NCBI RefSeq assembly: GCF_014648815.1
Contig: NZ_BMRV01000016.1
Coordinates: 1-64,000 of the forward strand
Reading direction: 5' to 3'
DNA from: Streptomyces flaveolus
Lineage (GTDB): Bacteria > Actinomycetota > Actinomycetes > Streptomycetales > Streptomycetaceae
DNA: 64,000 nt
Part shown: positions 48,166 to 56,835 of the stretch, piece after piece
How positions within the stretch are numbered: the stretch's first letter is position 1
Layout: each line of letters begins with the position of its first letter
The notes under the pieces: model-generated
The model's database searches: none
Told to the model about the DNA's origin: nothing
What the model saw: only the letters and a program-made list of their open reading frames with translations
Program-made: the position numbers and the translations under genes

Positions 48166-48747
48166 ATGCACCCTTTGGGGCTTTCACTGGAGCGGATGCC
48201 CGATGACGCGCTGCTGGCGGGGCTGACGACCGGCGACCCCGAGTTCGCGGTGGCGTTCGTCCGCCGGTTCCAGCACAAGGTCTTCGGGGTGGCCATGACG
48301 GTCACCGGTGACGCCCAGCTCGCGGAGGACGTGGCCCAGCAGACCTTCGAGCAGGCCTGGCGTCACGCCCAGGTCTACGACTCGCGCCGCGGATCGGTCC
48401 GTACGTGGTTGGCGGCCATCGCCCACAACCTGGCGATCGACGCGGTGCGCTCCCGCAGAGCCGTCCCGGTGGACCCCACCCGGATGGCACCGCTGATGGA
48501 GACGATCACCGAGACCCCCGAACGGCTGGCGGTGGCCGACGAGGAGTCGGCCGAGTTGCGGCGGGCCATCGCACAGCTGCCGCCGGGCCAGGCCCGCGCC
48601 ATCGTCATGGCCGGTGTCTACGGCATGACCGCGCAGCAGGTGGCGGACCTGGAGCAGGTCCCCCTCGGGACCGCCAAGACCCGGATCAGGACGGCGCTGG
48701 CCAAGCTGCGCGCGGCCCTGACGCACAGGCAGGACACACGATCATGA
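48166..48747 (+). CDS. ECF sigma factor (SigK/RskA-like pair)
   Basis: A 193-residue ECF sigma factor. Region 2 contains FVRRFQHKVFGVAMTVTGD and LAEDVAQQTFEQAWRHA (about 22-65), then RTWLAAIAHNLAIDAVRSRR. Region 4 contains LPPGQARAIVMAGVYGMTAQQVADLEQVPLGTAKTRI (in part, about 137-173). ATG 48166 is taken; ATG 48148 is in frame upstream, and neither has ideal ribosome spacing. The next gene encodes its membrane zinc anti-sigma factor, overlapping by ATGA. Its likely targets include its own operon. Confidence 0.88.
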   Translation: MHPLGLSLERMPDDALLAGLTTGDPEFAVAFVRRFQHKVFGVAMTVTGDAQLAEDVAQQTFEQAWRHAQVYDSRRGSVRTWLAAIAHNLAIDAVRSRRAVPVDPTRMAPLMETITETPERLAVADEESAELRRAIAQLPPGQARAIVMAGVYGMTAQQVADLEQVPLGTAKTRIRTALAKLRAALTHRQDTRS

Positions 48748-49457
48748 CCGGCGACGACACCTTCGCGTGCCCGCGGCTGCGGGACATCGCCGCCGAAGCG
48801 GCACTGGGCGTACTGCCCGCCGAGGAGCGCGCCGCGGCCCTGGCCCACCTGCAGCGCTGCCCCGCCTGCCTGGGGGACGTCCGGGAGCTGGCGCGCACGG
48901 CGGACGAACTGCTCCACCTGATGCCCGGGCGCGAGCCGCCGGCGGGTTTCGAGACCCGGGTGCTCCAGCGCATCGGACTGTCGACACCCCGGCACGGTCG
49001 CCGGACACTGCGCCGGCGGTTCACCCTCGGCCTCGCCGGCGCCGTGGCAGCCGCGGCACTGGCCATGGGCGGATGGGCGATCGGCGTCACCTCCGCGTCC
49101 GCACCGTCCGCCGGCGACAGTGTCCGGCCCGACCGGCTGCTCAGCGCCGACCTCACCTCCCGCAGCCAGGACGTCGGACGCGTCTTCGCCTACACGGGTG
49201 GGCCGAACTGGGTGTACGTGTCGGTCGACGCCGACGACCTGCCCGCGCGCGCCCGAGCGGCCTTCGACGGCACACTCACCTGCCAGGTCGAACGGGCGGA
49301 CGGCTCCACCACCACCATCGGCGCCTTCTCCCTGGACGCCGGCTACGCCCAGTGGGTCGCCCCCTACCCCGCCGGCTCGGCGCCCGCGACCGAGGTGCAC
49401 CTGCTCGCAGCCGACAGCTCGGTCGTGGCCAGCGCCACGCTCCATCGGTCCGACTGA
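48744..49457 (+). CDS. Membrane zinc-finger anti-sigma factor (RskA-like)
   Basis: A 237-residue anti-sigma factor. An N-terminal zf-HC2/ASD domain has the zinc motif HLQRCPACLGDV (about 35-46). One membrane helix lies at about 92-115 (TLGLAGAVAAAALAMGGWAI). The C-terminal extracytoplasmic domain of about 115 residues resembles the RskA family (VYVSVDADDLPARARAAF). It should hold the co-encoded ECF sigma at the membrane until regulated proteolysis or zinc/thiol change. ATG 48744 overlaps the sigma stop. Confidence 0.88.
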   Translation: MTGDDTFACPRLRDIAAEAALGVLPAEERAAALAHLQRCPACLGDVRELARTADELLHLMPGREPPAGFETRVLQRIGLSTPRHGRRTLRRRFTLGLAGAVAAAALAMGGWAIGVTSASAPSAGDSVRPDRLLSADLTSRSQDVGRVFAYTGGPNWVYVSVDADDLPARARAAFDGTLTCQVERADGSTTTIGAFSLDAGYAQWVAPYPAGSAPATEVHLLAADSSVVASATLHRSD

Positions 49458-49517
49458 GCCGTCCGACCGAGCCGCACGGAATAGAACTACTTTTCGAATA
49501 CGCGGTACGCTGGCCTC

Positions 49518-50147
49518 ATGACCAGGCACCTCCAGGGATCTCTCTTCGACCAGACGGACGAGGTCCGGCTCGGCTCCCTCGACGGGCTGCGCCGCACCCT
49601 GCTGGGCTCCGGCGCGTGGATCGACGTGCTCCCCGGCTGGCTGAGCGGGGCCGACGTCCTGTTCGAGCGGCTGGCCGCCGACGTGCCCTGGCGGGCGGAG
49701 CGGCGCGCCATGTACGACCAGGTGGTCGACGTGCCCCGGCTGCTCGCGTTCTACGGCGCGGGCGAACCGCTGCCGCACCCGTTGCTGGAGGAGGCCCGGG
49801 ACGCGCTGTCCGCGCACTACGCCGAGGAGCTGGGCGAGCCGTTCACGACGGCCGGGCTGTGCCAGTACCGCGACGGCCGGGACAGCGTCGCCTGGCACGG
49901 CGACCGGATCGGGCGGGGCGCGCGCCAGGACACCCTGGTCGCCATCCTCTCGGTCGGCGCGCCCCGCGACCTGCTGCTGCGCCCGGCGGGCGGTGGCGGC
50001 GACACGGTGCGCCGCCCGCTGGGCCACGGCGACCTGATCGTGATGGGCGGCTCCTGCCAGCGCACCTGGGAGCACTGCGTCCCCAAGAGCACCCGTGCCG
50101 TGGGGCCGCGGATCAGCGTCCAGTTCCGTCCGCGCGGGGTGCGTTGA
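49518..50147 (+). CDS. AlkB-like 2-oxoglutarate/Fe(II) dioxygenase
   Basis: A 209-residue oxygenase of the AlkB family that reverses alkylation of DNA or RNA bases. The iron ligands are in VAWHGDRIGRG (HxD, about 124-134) and TWEHCVPKS (about 183-191), and the 2-oxoglutarate arginine is in RISVQFR. The N-terminus DVLPGWLSGADVLFERL (about 36-52) is the usual substrate-lid entry. ATG 49518. The short upstream spacer is AT rich (TACTTTTCGAATAC) and probably holds a promoter; I see no clear LexA box. Confidence 0.88.
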   Translation: MTRHLQGSLFDQTDEVRLGSLDGLRRTLLGSGAWIDVLPGWLSGADVLFERLAADVPWRAERRAMYDQVVDVPRLLAFYGAGEPLPHPLLEEARDALSAHYAEELGEPFTTAGLCQYRDGRDSVAWHGDRIGRGARQDTLVAILSVGAPRDLLLRPAGGGGDTVRRPLGHGDLIVMGGSCQRTWEHCVPKSTRAVGPRISVQFRPRGVR

Positions 50148-50224
50148 GCGTCGGACGCCCGACCGCCCGCCGCGTCTGGTTGGCTGTCCCCCGTCGGGCA
50201 CCACCTGGGAATGCGGGGACACTC

Positions 50225-50971
50225 ATGCGCGCGGACGTGCGGCACGTCGCGGACGGCACCTACCTGGTGCACGGAAGCAACACCAACTGGGTCGTCCTCA
50301 CCGAGGGCGACGCGGTGACCCTGATCGACACCGGCTACCCCGGTGACCGGGGGCTCCTGCTCGACTCCCTCACGGCGATCGGGAGTTCGCCCGAGGCGGT
50401 CACGGCCGTACTGATCACCCACGCCCACAACGACCACCTGGGCTCGGCCGAGTACCTGCGCGCCGCCCACGGCACCCCCGTCCTCCTCCACGAGGCCGAA
50501 GTACCGCACGCCCGGCGGGACTTCCTCCACCAGGTGTCGGTCGGCGAAGTGCTGCGCAACAGCTGGCGGCCGGGCGTACTGCCCTGGATGGTGCACGTGC
50601 TCCGCTCCGGCGGCACCCAGCGGCACCCGGTGACCGCCCCCGCCCCCTTCCCCTCGGACGGCCCGCTCGACCTGCCCGGCCGGCCCGTGCCGGTGCACAC
50701 CCCCGGGCACACCGACGGACACTGCGCCTACCACCTGCCTGACGCCGGGGTGGTGATCTCCGGAGACGCCCTGGTCAGCGGGCACCCCACCGCACGGGTG
50801 AAGGGGCCCCAGCTGCTGCCCGACATGTTCCACCACGACCGGGACCGCACGGTGGCCTCGCTCGACGTCCTCGCCCGGCTCGACGGCGACGTGCTGCTCC
50901 CCGGGCACGGGCCCGTCCACCGCGGCCCGGTGAAGGACGCCGCGCGACTGGCCCGGGAACGGACGTTCTAG
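50225..50971 (+). CDS. Metallo-beta-lactamase fold hydrolase
   Basis: A 248-residue MBL-fold enzyme. The metal motif THAHNDHLGSAEYL is at about 64-77, with further ligands in HTPGHTDGHCAY (about 158-169), ISGDALV and LPGHGPV. Overall similarity is to glyoxalase II-like or lactonase-like thioester/ester hydrolases; substrate unknown. ATG 50225 lies 77 bp after the AlkB gene, and the stop is 10 bp before the next gene. This suggests an operon with the DUF4032 gene. Confidence 0.86.
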   Translation: MRADVRHVADGTYLVHGSNTNWVVLTEGDAVTLIDTGYPGDRGLLLDSLTAIGSSPEAVTAVLITHAHNDHLGSAEYLRAAHGTPVLLHEAEVPHARRDFLHQVSVGEVLRNSWRPGVLPWMVHVLRSGGTQRHPVTAPAPFPSDGPLDLPGRPVPVHTPGHTDGHCAYHLPDAGVVISGDALVSGHPTARVKGPQLLPDMFHHDRDRTVASLDVLARLDGDVLLPGHGPVHRGPVKDAARLARERTF

Positions 50972-50981
50972 AGTTCGGGCC

Positions 50982-52214
50982 ATGGCCTTGCAGATCAGTG
51001 CCACCAATCCGGAGCACCCGGCGCTCCTGCTCGAACTGCCGTGGCAGACGCCGCTGGAGGAGTGGCCCGAGGAGTACCTCGTGCCGCTCCCGCGCGGCAT
51101 CTCCCGCCACGTCGTCCGCTACGCCCGGGCCGGCGACGAGGTGATCGCCGTCAAGGAGCTCGCCGAGCGGCCCGCGCTGCGCGAGTACGGGCTGCTGCGC
51201 GACCTGGACCGGCTCGCCATCCCCGCGGTCGACGCGCTGGGCGTGGTCACCGGCCGCACCGACAGCGCCGGTGAGCCGCTGGAGCCGGTTCTGATCACCC
51301 GGCACCTCGGCGGATCCATGCCGTACCGGTCGATGTTCGAGACGACGCTGCGCCCGGCGACCATGCACCGTCTGATGGACGCCCTCGCCGTGCTGCTGGT
51401 CCGGCTGCACCTGGCCGGGTTCGCCTGGGGCGACTGCTCGCTGTCCAACACGCTCTTCCGGCGCGACGCTGGCGCCTACGCCGCCTACCTGGTGGACGCC
51501 GAGACGGGCGAGCTGCACGCGCGGCTGAGCGACGGGCAGCGCGACTACGACCTCGACCTGGCCCGGGTGAACATCAGCGGCGAGCTGCTCGACCTGGAGG
51601 CGTCGGGGGCCCTGCACCCGTCCGTCGACCCGGTGGACTTCGGCAGGGAGATCTGCGCCCGCTACGGCCGCCTGTGGGAGGAGCTGACCCGCACCTCCGT
51701 GTACCCGGCGGGCAAGCACCACTACATCGAGCGCCGGATCCGGCGGCTCAACGACCTGGGTTTCGACGTGGCCGAGATGCAGATCGAGCACGCCTCCAAC
51801 GGCGACACGGTCACCTTCGTGCCCAAGGTCGTCGACGCGGGCCACCACCAGCGCCAGCTGCTGCGCCTGACGGGCCTGGACGCCGAGGAGAACCAGGCCA
51901 GGCGGCTGCTCAACGACCTGGAGAGCTGGATGGCCACCCAGGACGACTACGCCCCGGGCGACCCCCTCGGCGCCCGCCCGGAGGTGCTCGCCCACCGCTG
52001 GGTGCGGGAGGTGTTCCGGCCGACCGTGCGGGCGGTGCCGGTGGAGTTGCGGGGGTCGATGGACCCGGCCGAGATCTACCACGAGCTGCTGGAGCACCGC
52101 TGGTACCTGTCCGAGCGGGCCCAGCACGACATCGGCCTGGACACCGCCGTCCAGGACTACCTCACCAACATCCTGCCGAAGGCCCGGGAGACGCTGCAGC
52201 CCACGTCGGACTGA
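50982..52214 (+). CDS. DUF4032 kinase-like protein
   Basis: A 410-residue soluble protein of the actinobacterial DUF4032 family. Residues about 30-190 resemble a lipopolysaccharide kinase/APH-like fold: VIAVKELAERPALREY supplies a candidate ATP lysine, FAWGDCSLSNTLF a catalytic Asp and Asn, and YLVDAETGEL a DFG-like Asp. The C-terminal half is family-specific (HHYIERRIRRLNDLGFDV). Function is unknown; the fold suggests phosphotransfer to a small molecule or lipid. ATG 50982. Confidence 0.83.
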   Translation: MALQISATNPEHPALLLELPWQTPLEEWPEEYLVPLPRGISRHVVRYARAGDEVIAVKELAERPALREYGLLRDLDRLAIPAVDALGVVTGRTDSAGEPLEPVLITRHLGGSMPYRSMFETTLRPATMHRLMDALAVLLVRLHLAGFAWGDCSLSNTLFRRDAGAYAAYLVDAETGELHARLSDGQRDYDLDLARVNISGELLDLEASGALHPSVDPVDFGREICARYGRLWEELTRTSVYPAGKHHYIERRIRRLNDLGFDVAEMQIEHASNGDTVTFVPKVVDAGHHQRQLLRLTGLDAEENQARRLLNDLESWMATQDDYAPGDPLGARPEVLAHRWVREVFRPTVRAVPVELRGSMDPAEIYHELLEHRWYLSERAQHDIGLDTAVQDYLTNILPKARETLQPTSD

Positions 52215-52230
52215 GGCACCCGGGCGCGGC

Positions 52231-53103
52231 TCACGCGTGCGGGACCACCGCCACCGGGCAGGCCGCGTGGTGCAGTACGCCGTGTGCCACCGAGCCGATC
52301 CGGGCACCGACGGCGGTGCGGCGGGCGCGGCGGCCGACGACCGTCAGCTGGGCGTTCTCGGCCGCCGACAGCAGCACCTGGCCCGCGCTGCCCATCTCGA
52401 CGTGCTCGATCACCGGGACGTCGGGGAAGCGCTCGCGCCACGGCCCCAGCGCCTCGCCGAGGGCCTTCCTCTCGTACTGCTCCAGGCCACCGGCCTCGTC
52501 GGCGAGCCGCATCGAGCCCGGGCTGTAGGTGAACACGGTCGGCAGGGTCCAGGCCCGCACGGCCCGCACGGTGGCGCCGCGCGCGGCCGCCGCCTCGAAG
52601 GCGAACCCGATCACGTCGGCGCTGTCCTCGGGCTCGCCCTGCTGGCCGACGACGATCTCGCGGCCGGCGGCCTCCGCCGCGGCCTCGTCCCCGGCCCGCA
52701 CGAGGACGACGGGCCGGGGCGCCTCGGCGATCACCTGCTGGCCGACGGAGCCGAGCAGGAAGCCGACGACGGCGCCGTGGCCCCGCGAGCCGAGCACCAG
52801 CGTCTGCGCGTCGGCCGCGGCGGCGAGCAGTACGGCGACGGCGTCGTCCGCCTCGGTGACGTCCGTGGACACCGTGAGCTCCGGGTGCCGCTCGGTGACG
52901 GTCCGGACCGACCCGTCGACCGAGTCCCTGATCCACCGCCCCTGCGCGTCCCGGTCCCCCGCGCCGGCCGTCTCCGGCTCGGCCCGCCAGGCGTGCACGA
53001 CGTGCAGCGGAGCACCCCGCCGGACCGCCTCCCTGGCGGCCCAGGCCAGTGCGGCCAGGCTCTCCTCGGATCCATCCACCCCTGCCGTGATCGGGCGCGT
53101 CAT
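52231..53103 (-). CDS. Tandem universal stress protein
   Basis: A 290-residue protein with two Usp domains. Domain 1 (PITAGVDGSEESLAALAWA, then LVLGSRGHGAVVGFLLGSVGQ) has a canonical G2xG9GS ATP-binding loop. Domain 2 (REIVVGQQGEPEDSADVI, then VVGRRARRTAVGARIGSVAHGVL) has a modified loop. ATG 53103 follows AGGAGGGG by 7 bases. It diverges from the receiver-flavoprotein gene. Tandem Usp proteins in actinobacteria are often part of dormancy or redox-stress regulons. Confidence 0.9.
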   Translation of the reverse strand: MTRPITAGVDGSEESLAALAWAAREAVRRGAPLHVVHAWRAEPETAGAGDRDAQGRWIRDSVDGSVRTVTERHPELTVSTDVTEADDAVAVLLAAAADAQTLVLGSRGHGAVVGFLLGSVGQQVIAEAPRPVVLVRAGDEAAAEAAGREIVVGQQGEPEDSADVIGFAFEAAAARGATVRAVRAWTLPTVFTYSPGSMRLADEAGGLEQYERKALGEALGPWRERFPDVPVIEHVEMGSAGQVLLSAAENAQLTVVGRRARRTAVGARIGSVAHGVLHHAACPVAVVPHA

Positions 53104-53288
53104 GCGGGTCCCCTCCTGTGTCTCGGTCACGTCCTGGGCCCAGTCTTCACCACGCCGGGCACCGGGCGGGCACGGCGTCCCTCCTCCGGACCGAGCGGCA
53201 CCGCGCGATCGAACATACGATGGGTCGCAGGCCGGTGCGGTGACGGGGACGCCGTGCCGTGAATCCGGCCGTTCGACGTGGGGGACGT

Positions 53289-54965
53289 ATGGCACAGGCG
53301 GACGGGGCGACGCGGACCGTCATCATGACCGTGGACGACGATCCGGGGGTCTCCCGCGCCGTCGCCCGTGACCTGCGACGACGCTACGGCGCCTCGTACC
53401 GGATCGTGCGCGCCGAGTCCGGCGAATCGGCGCTGGAGGCGCTGCGCGAACTCAAGCTGCGCGGTGACCTGGTGGCCGTGATCCTCGCCGACTACCGGAT
53501 GCCGCAGATGAACGGCATCGAGTTCCTCGAGCAGGCCCTCGACGTGTACCCGGGCGCGCGGCGGGTGCTGCTGACCGCGTACGCAGACACCAACGCGGCC
53601 ATCGACGCGATCAACGTGGTCGACCTGGACCACTACCTGCTCAAGCCGTGGGACCCGCCGGAGGAGAAGCTCTACCCGGTGCTGGACGACCTGCTGCAGG
53701 CCTGGCGCACCGGCGACCACCGGCCGGTGCCCAGCACCAAGGTCGTCGGACACCGCTGGTCGGCGCGCTCCTCGGAGGTCCGGGAGTTCCTGGCCCGCAA
53801 CCAGGTCCCCTACCGCTGGTACTCCTCCGACGAACCCGAGGGGCGGCGGCTGCTGTCGGCGGCCGGACAGGACGGACAGCGGCTGCCGGTGGTGATCACC
53901 CCGGACGGGACGCCGCTGGTGGAGCCGGAGGCGACGGACCTCGCCGCCCGGGTGGGGCTGGCGACGACCCCGGCGGCGGAGTTCTACGACCTGGTGGTCG
54001 TCGGCGGCGGCCCGGCGGGGCTCGGGGCGGCCGTGTACGGGGCCTCGGAGGGGCTGCGTACGGTGCTGGTGGAGCGGTCGGCGACCGGTGGGCAGGCCGG
54101 GCAGAGCTCCCGGATCGAGAACTACCTGGGCTTCCCCGACGGCGTGTCCGGCGGGCAGCTCACCGAGCGGGCCCGGCGGCAGGCCGCGAAGTTCGGCGCG
54201 GAGATCCTCACCGCGCGGGAGGTGACGGGACTGGAGGCCAACGGGGCGGCGCGGATCGTCCGGTTCTCGGACGGTTCGGCGGTCGCCGCGCACAGCGTGA
54301 TCCTGGCGACCGGCGTCTCCTACCGGCAGCTGCCCGCGCCGGGCACGGACGAACTGACCGGCTGCGGAGTGTTCTACGGCTCGGCGCTGACCGAGGCCGC
54401 GGCCTGCCAGGACCACGACGTGTACATCGTGGGCGGCGCCAACTCGGCCGGGCAGGCCGCGATGTACCTGGCCCGGGGCGCCAAGTCGGTGACGCTGCTG
54501 GTGCGCGGCGAATCCCTGGCCGCGTCGATGTCGCACTACCTGATCCAGCAGATCGAGGAGACGCCCAACATCCACGTGCGCTGCGGCACCGTCGTCGAGA
54601 GCGCGCACGGCGACGGGCACCTGGAGCGGCTGACGCTGCGCGACGCGGAGAGCGGGAGCACCGAACTCGTGGACGCGCAGTGGCTGTTCGTGTTCATCGG
54701 CGCGGCCCCGCTGACCGACTGGCTGGACGGCACCGTGCTGCGGGACGAGCGCGGGTTCATCCTGGCCGGGCCCGACCTGACCCCCGACGGGCGGCCGCCG
54801 GCGGACTGGGAGCTGGACCGGCCGCCGTACCACCTGGAGACCAGCGTCCCGGGCGTGTTCGTGGCGGGCGACGCCCGCGCGGAGTCCGCGAAGCGGGTCG
54901 CGTCCGCCGTCGGAGAGGGAGCCATGGCCGTGATGCTCGTCCACCGATACCTGGAGCAGTCGTGA
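53289..54965 (+). CDS. Response regulator receiver fused to thioredoxin reductase-like flavoprotein
   Basis: A 558-residue fusion. Residues about 8-135 are a receiver domain with acidic pocket VDDDPG and Asp68 (ILADYRMPQMNG), and conserved Lys in LLKPWD. A linker domain of about 100 residues with thioredoxin-like character (REFLARNQVPYRWYSSDEPEG) follows. Residues about 235-555 are a TrxR-like flavoprotein (VVVGGGPAGLGAAVYGASEG, VYIVGGANSAGQAAMYL, GVFVAGDARAES). The usual redox pair CxxC is absent: the segment reads TGCGVFYGS, with one Cys. It is therefore probably not a classical thioredoxin reductase. The stop overlaps the kinase start (GTGA). ATG 53289. Confidence 0.88.
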   Translation: MAQADGATRTVIMTVDDDPGVSRAVARDLRRRYGASYRIVRAESGESALEALRELKLRGDLVAVILADYRMPQMNGIEFLEQALDVYPGARRVLLTAYADTNAAIDAINVVDLDHYLLKPWDPPEEKLYPVLDDLLQAWRTGDHRPVPSTKVVGHRWSARSSEVREFLARNQVPYRWYSSDEPEGRRLLSAAGQDGQRLPVVITPDGTPLVEPEATDLAARVGLATTPAAEFYDLVVVGGGPAGLGAAVYGASEGLRTVLVERSATGGQAGQSSRIENYLGFPDGVSGGQLTERARRQAAKFGAEILTAREVTGLEANGAARIVRFSDGSAVAAHSVILATGVSYRQLPAPGTDELTGCGVFYGSALTEAAACQDHDVYIVGGANSAGQAAMYLARGAKSVTLLVRGESLAASMSHYLIQQIEETPNIHVRCGTVVESAHGDGHLERLTLRDAESGSTELVDAQWLFVFIGAAPLTDWLDGTVLRDERGFILAGPDLTPDGRPPADWELDRPPYHLETSVPGVFVAGDARAESAKRVASAVGEGAMAVMLVHRYLEQS

Positions 54966-56422
54966 GCGGGCGGCCGATGCCGTGCAGCCCCGGGGAGATC
55001 GGCGAGCTTTTCCTCTTCGAGAAGCTGTCGCCGGAGCAGCTGGGCCGGCTGTGCGCCGAGGGGCGGGTGGAGCTGTTCGAGCCCGGTCCGGTGTACAGCG
55101 AGGGCGAGCCCGCGACCTGCTTCTACGTGATGCTCGACGGCACGGTCGTGCTCTCCCGCCGGGTAGGCGGGGACGACGTGGAGACCAACCGCACCTCGCA
55201 GCGCGGGGTGTACGCGGGCGCGATGCAGGCGTACGTCGGCGACCGGGTGCCGCAGGTCTACAACAACTCCATGCGGGTCACCGAGCCGACGCGGTTCTTC
55301 GTCCTGCCGGCGGACACCTTCGCGGCCGTCATGCGGGAGTGGTTCCCGATGGCGGTGCACCTGCTGGAGGGGCTGTTCTTCGGGTCGAAGAACACCCAGC
55401 GGGCCATCGGACAGCGGGAGCGGCTGCTGGCGCTCGGTTCGCTGTCCGCCGGTCTCACGCACGAGCTCAACAACCCGGCGGCGGCGGCCGTACGCGCCAC
55501 GTCGACGCTGCGGGAGCGGGTGGCGAAGATGCGGCACAAGCTCGCCGTCATCGCCGAGGGGCCGTTCTCCCGGGACGCGCTGGCGGGTCTCATCGAGATC
55601 CAGGAGCGCACGGCCGAGCGGGTCGCGAAGGCGCCGTCGCTGAGCCCGCTGGAGGCCGCCGACCGGGAGGACGCCCTCACGGACTGGCTGGAGGACCACG
55701 GCATCGAGCAGGGCTGGCAGCTCGCGCCGACCTTCGTACAGGCGGGACTGGACACCGAGTGGCTGGACCAGGTCGCGGCGGCCGTGGAGGCGGAGATCCT
55801 GCCCGGAGCGGTGGGCTGGCTCAACTACACCGTCGAGACCGAGCTGCTGATGAACGAGATCGCGGACTCCACCGCGCGCATCTCCCATCTCGTGGACGCC
55901 GCCAAGCAGTACGCACAGCTCGACCGGGCTCCCTACCGGACCGTCGACGTCCATGAACTGCTCGACAGCACGCTGCTGATGCTGTCGGGCAAGATCGGCC
56001 CCCGCATCGAGGTCGTCAAGGAGTACGACCGCACGGTGCCGGACGTCCCGGCCTACCCGGCGGAGCTGAACCAGGTGTGGACCAACCTGATCGACAACGC
56101 GGTCGCCGCCATGAACGACGGCGCGGGCGGCGAGGGCACGCTGACCGTGCGGACCGCGCTCCACCACGACCGGCTGCTGGTGGAGTTCCGCGACACCGGC
56201 ACCGGGATCGACCCGGAGATCCGGGAGCGGATCTTCGACCCGTTCTTCACCACCAAGCCGGTGGGCGAGGGCACCGGGCTCGGCCTGGACATCTCCTGGC
56301 GGATCGTGGTCAACAAGCACCACGGCACCCTCCGGGTCGAGTCCGTGCCGGGGGACACCCGTTTCCAGGTCCTCCTTCCGCTCACCGCGGCCGCAACCGA
56401 ACCGACCGAGGAGCCGGCATGA
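54962..56422 (+). CDS. cNMP-binding-domain sensor histidine kinase
   Basis: A 486-residue soluble kinase. An N-terminal Crp-type sensor domain (LFLFEKLSPEQLGRLCAEGRVE in outline, about 14-120, with VYSEGEPATCFYVMLDG) is followed by HisKA with His167 (SAGLTHELNNPAAAA). A helical insert and a HATPase domain with QVWTNLIDNAVAAM, DTGTGIDPEI and GEGTGLGLDISW come next. It is coupled by GTGA overlap to the preceding receiver-flavoprotein, its obvious phosphotransfer partner. GTG 54962 is used; ATG 54977 is possible. Confidence 0.88.
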   Translation: MSGRPMPCSPGEIGELFLFEKLSPEQLGRLCAEGRVELFEPGPVYSEGEPATCFYVMLDGTVVLSRRVGGDDVETNRTSQRGVYAGAMQAYVGDRVPQVYNNSMRVTEPTRFFVLPADTFAAVMREWFPMAVHLLEGLFFGSKNTQRAIGQRERLLALGSLSAGLTHELNNPAAAAVRATSTLRERVAKMRHKLAVIAEGPFSRDALAGLIEIQERTAERVAKAPSLSPLEAADREDALTDWLEDHGIEQGWQLAPTFVQAGLDTEWLDQVAAAVEAEILPGAVGWLNYTVETELLMNEIADSTARISHLVDAAKQYAQLDRAPYRTVDVHELLDSTLLMLSGKIGPRIEVVKEYDRTVPDVPAYPAELNQVWTNLIDNAVAAMNDGAGGEGTLTVRTALHHDRLLVEFRDTGTGIDPEIRERIFDPFFTTKPVGEGTGLGLDISWRIVVNKHHGTLRVESVPGDTRFQVLLPLTAAATEPTEEPA

Positions 56423-56772
56423 CCAGTGACACCGGAATCGACCCCGCCGTCCCGCCCAGCGGCACCGGCTGCGTCGAGTGCGACGCGGCGGGCGGCTGGT
56501 GGTTCCACCTGCGGCGCTGCGCGGCCTGCGGCCACGTCGGCTGCTGCGACAGCTCGCCCGGGCAGCACGCGACCGGCCACTACCGGGCCACCGGGCATCC
56601 GGTGGTGCAGAGCTTCGAGCCCGGCGAGGACTGGTTCTGGGACTACGCGACCGACGAGGTGCGGGCGTCGGGTCCGGAACTCGCCCCGCCGGGCAGTCAC
56701 CCCGAGGACCAGCCCTCCCCCGGACCGGCGGGACGGGTACCGGCGGACTGGGCCGCCACGCTGCGTCGCTGA
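56419..56772 (+). CDS. UBP-type zinc finger protein
   Basis: A 117-residue protein with a ZnF-UBP-like fold: GCVECDAAGGWWFHLRRCAACGHVGCCDSS (in outline, about 16-45) followed by QHATGHYRATGHPVV (about 48-62) supplies Cys and His ligands. It ends with an acidic Pro-rich tail. In eukaryotes the domain binds the C-terminal diglycine of ubiquitin; bacterial versions have unknown ligands. It is coupled to the kinase gene by ATGA overlap and is the third member of the operon. Confidence 0.86.
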   Translation: MTSDTGIDPAVPPSGTGCVECDAAGGWWFHLRRCAACGHVGCCDSSPGQHATGHYRATGHPVVQSFEPGEDWFWDYATDEVRASGPELAPPGSHPEDQPSPGPAGRVPADWAATLRR

Positions 56773-56835
56773 CCGCGCACGGGCCGGCGGCCCGCGAAGG
56801 CGGGGCCAAGTCTGCTGCCCGGCGGGCGTGTCAGG

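Noticed and set aside
45064..48747. Lanthipeptide or other RiPP cluster around the basic peptide
   Set aside because: No cyclase, YcaO, radical SAM or peptidase gene is present, and the peptide lacks Cys and a typical leader; only an unclassified peptide system can be proposed.
49458..49517. LexA/SOS box upstream of the AlkB-like gene
   Set aside because: The AT-rich stretch contains TTCGAA but no GAAC-N4-GTTC-like dyad.
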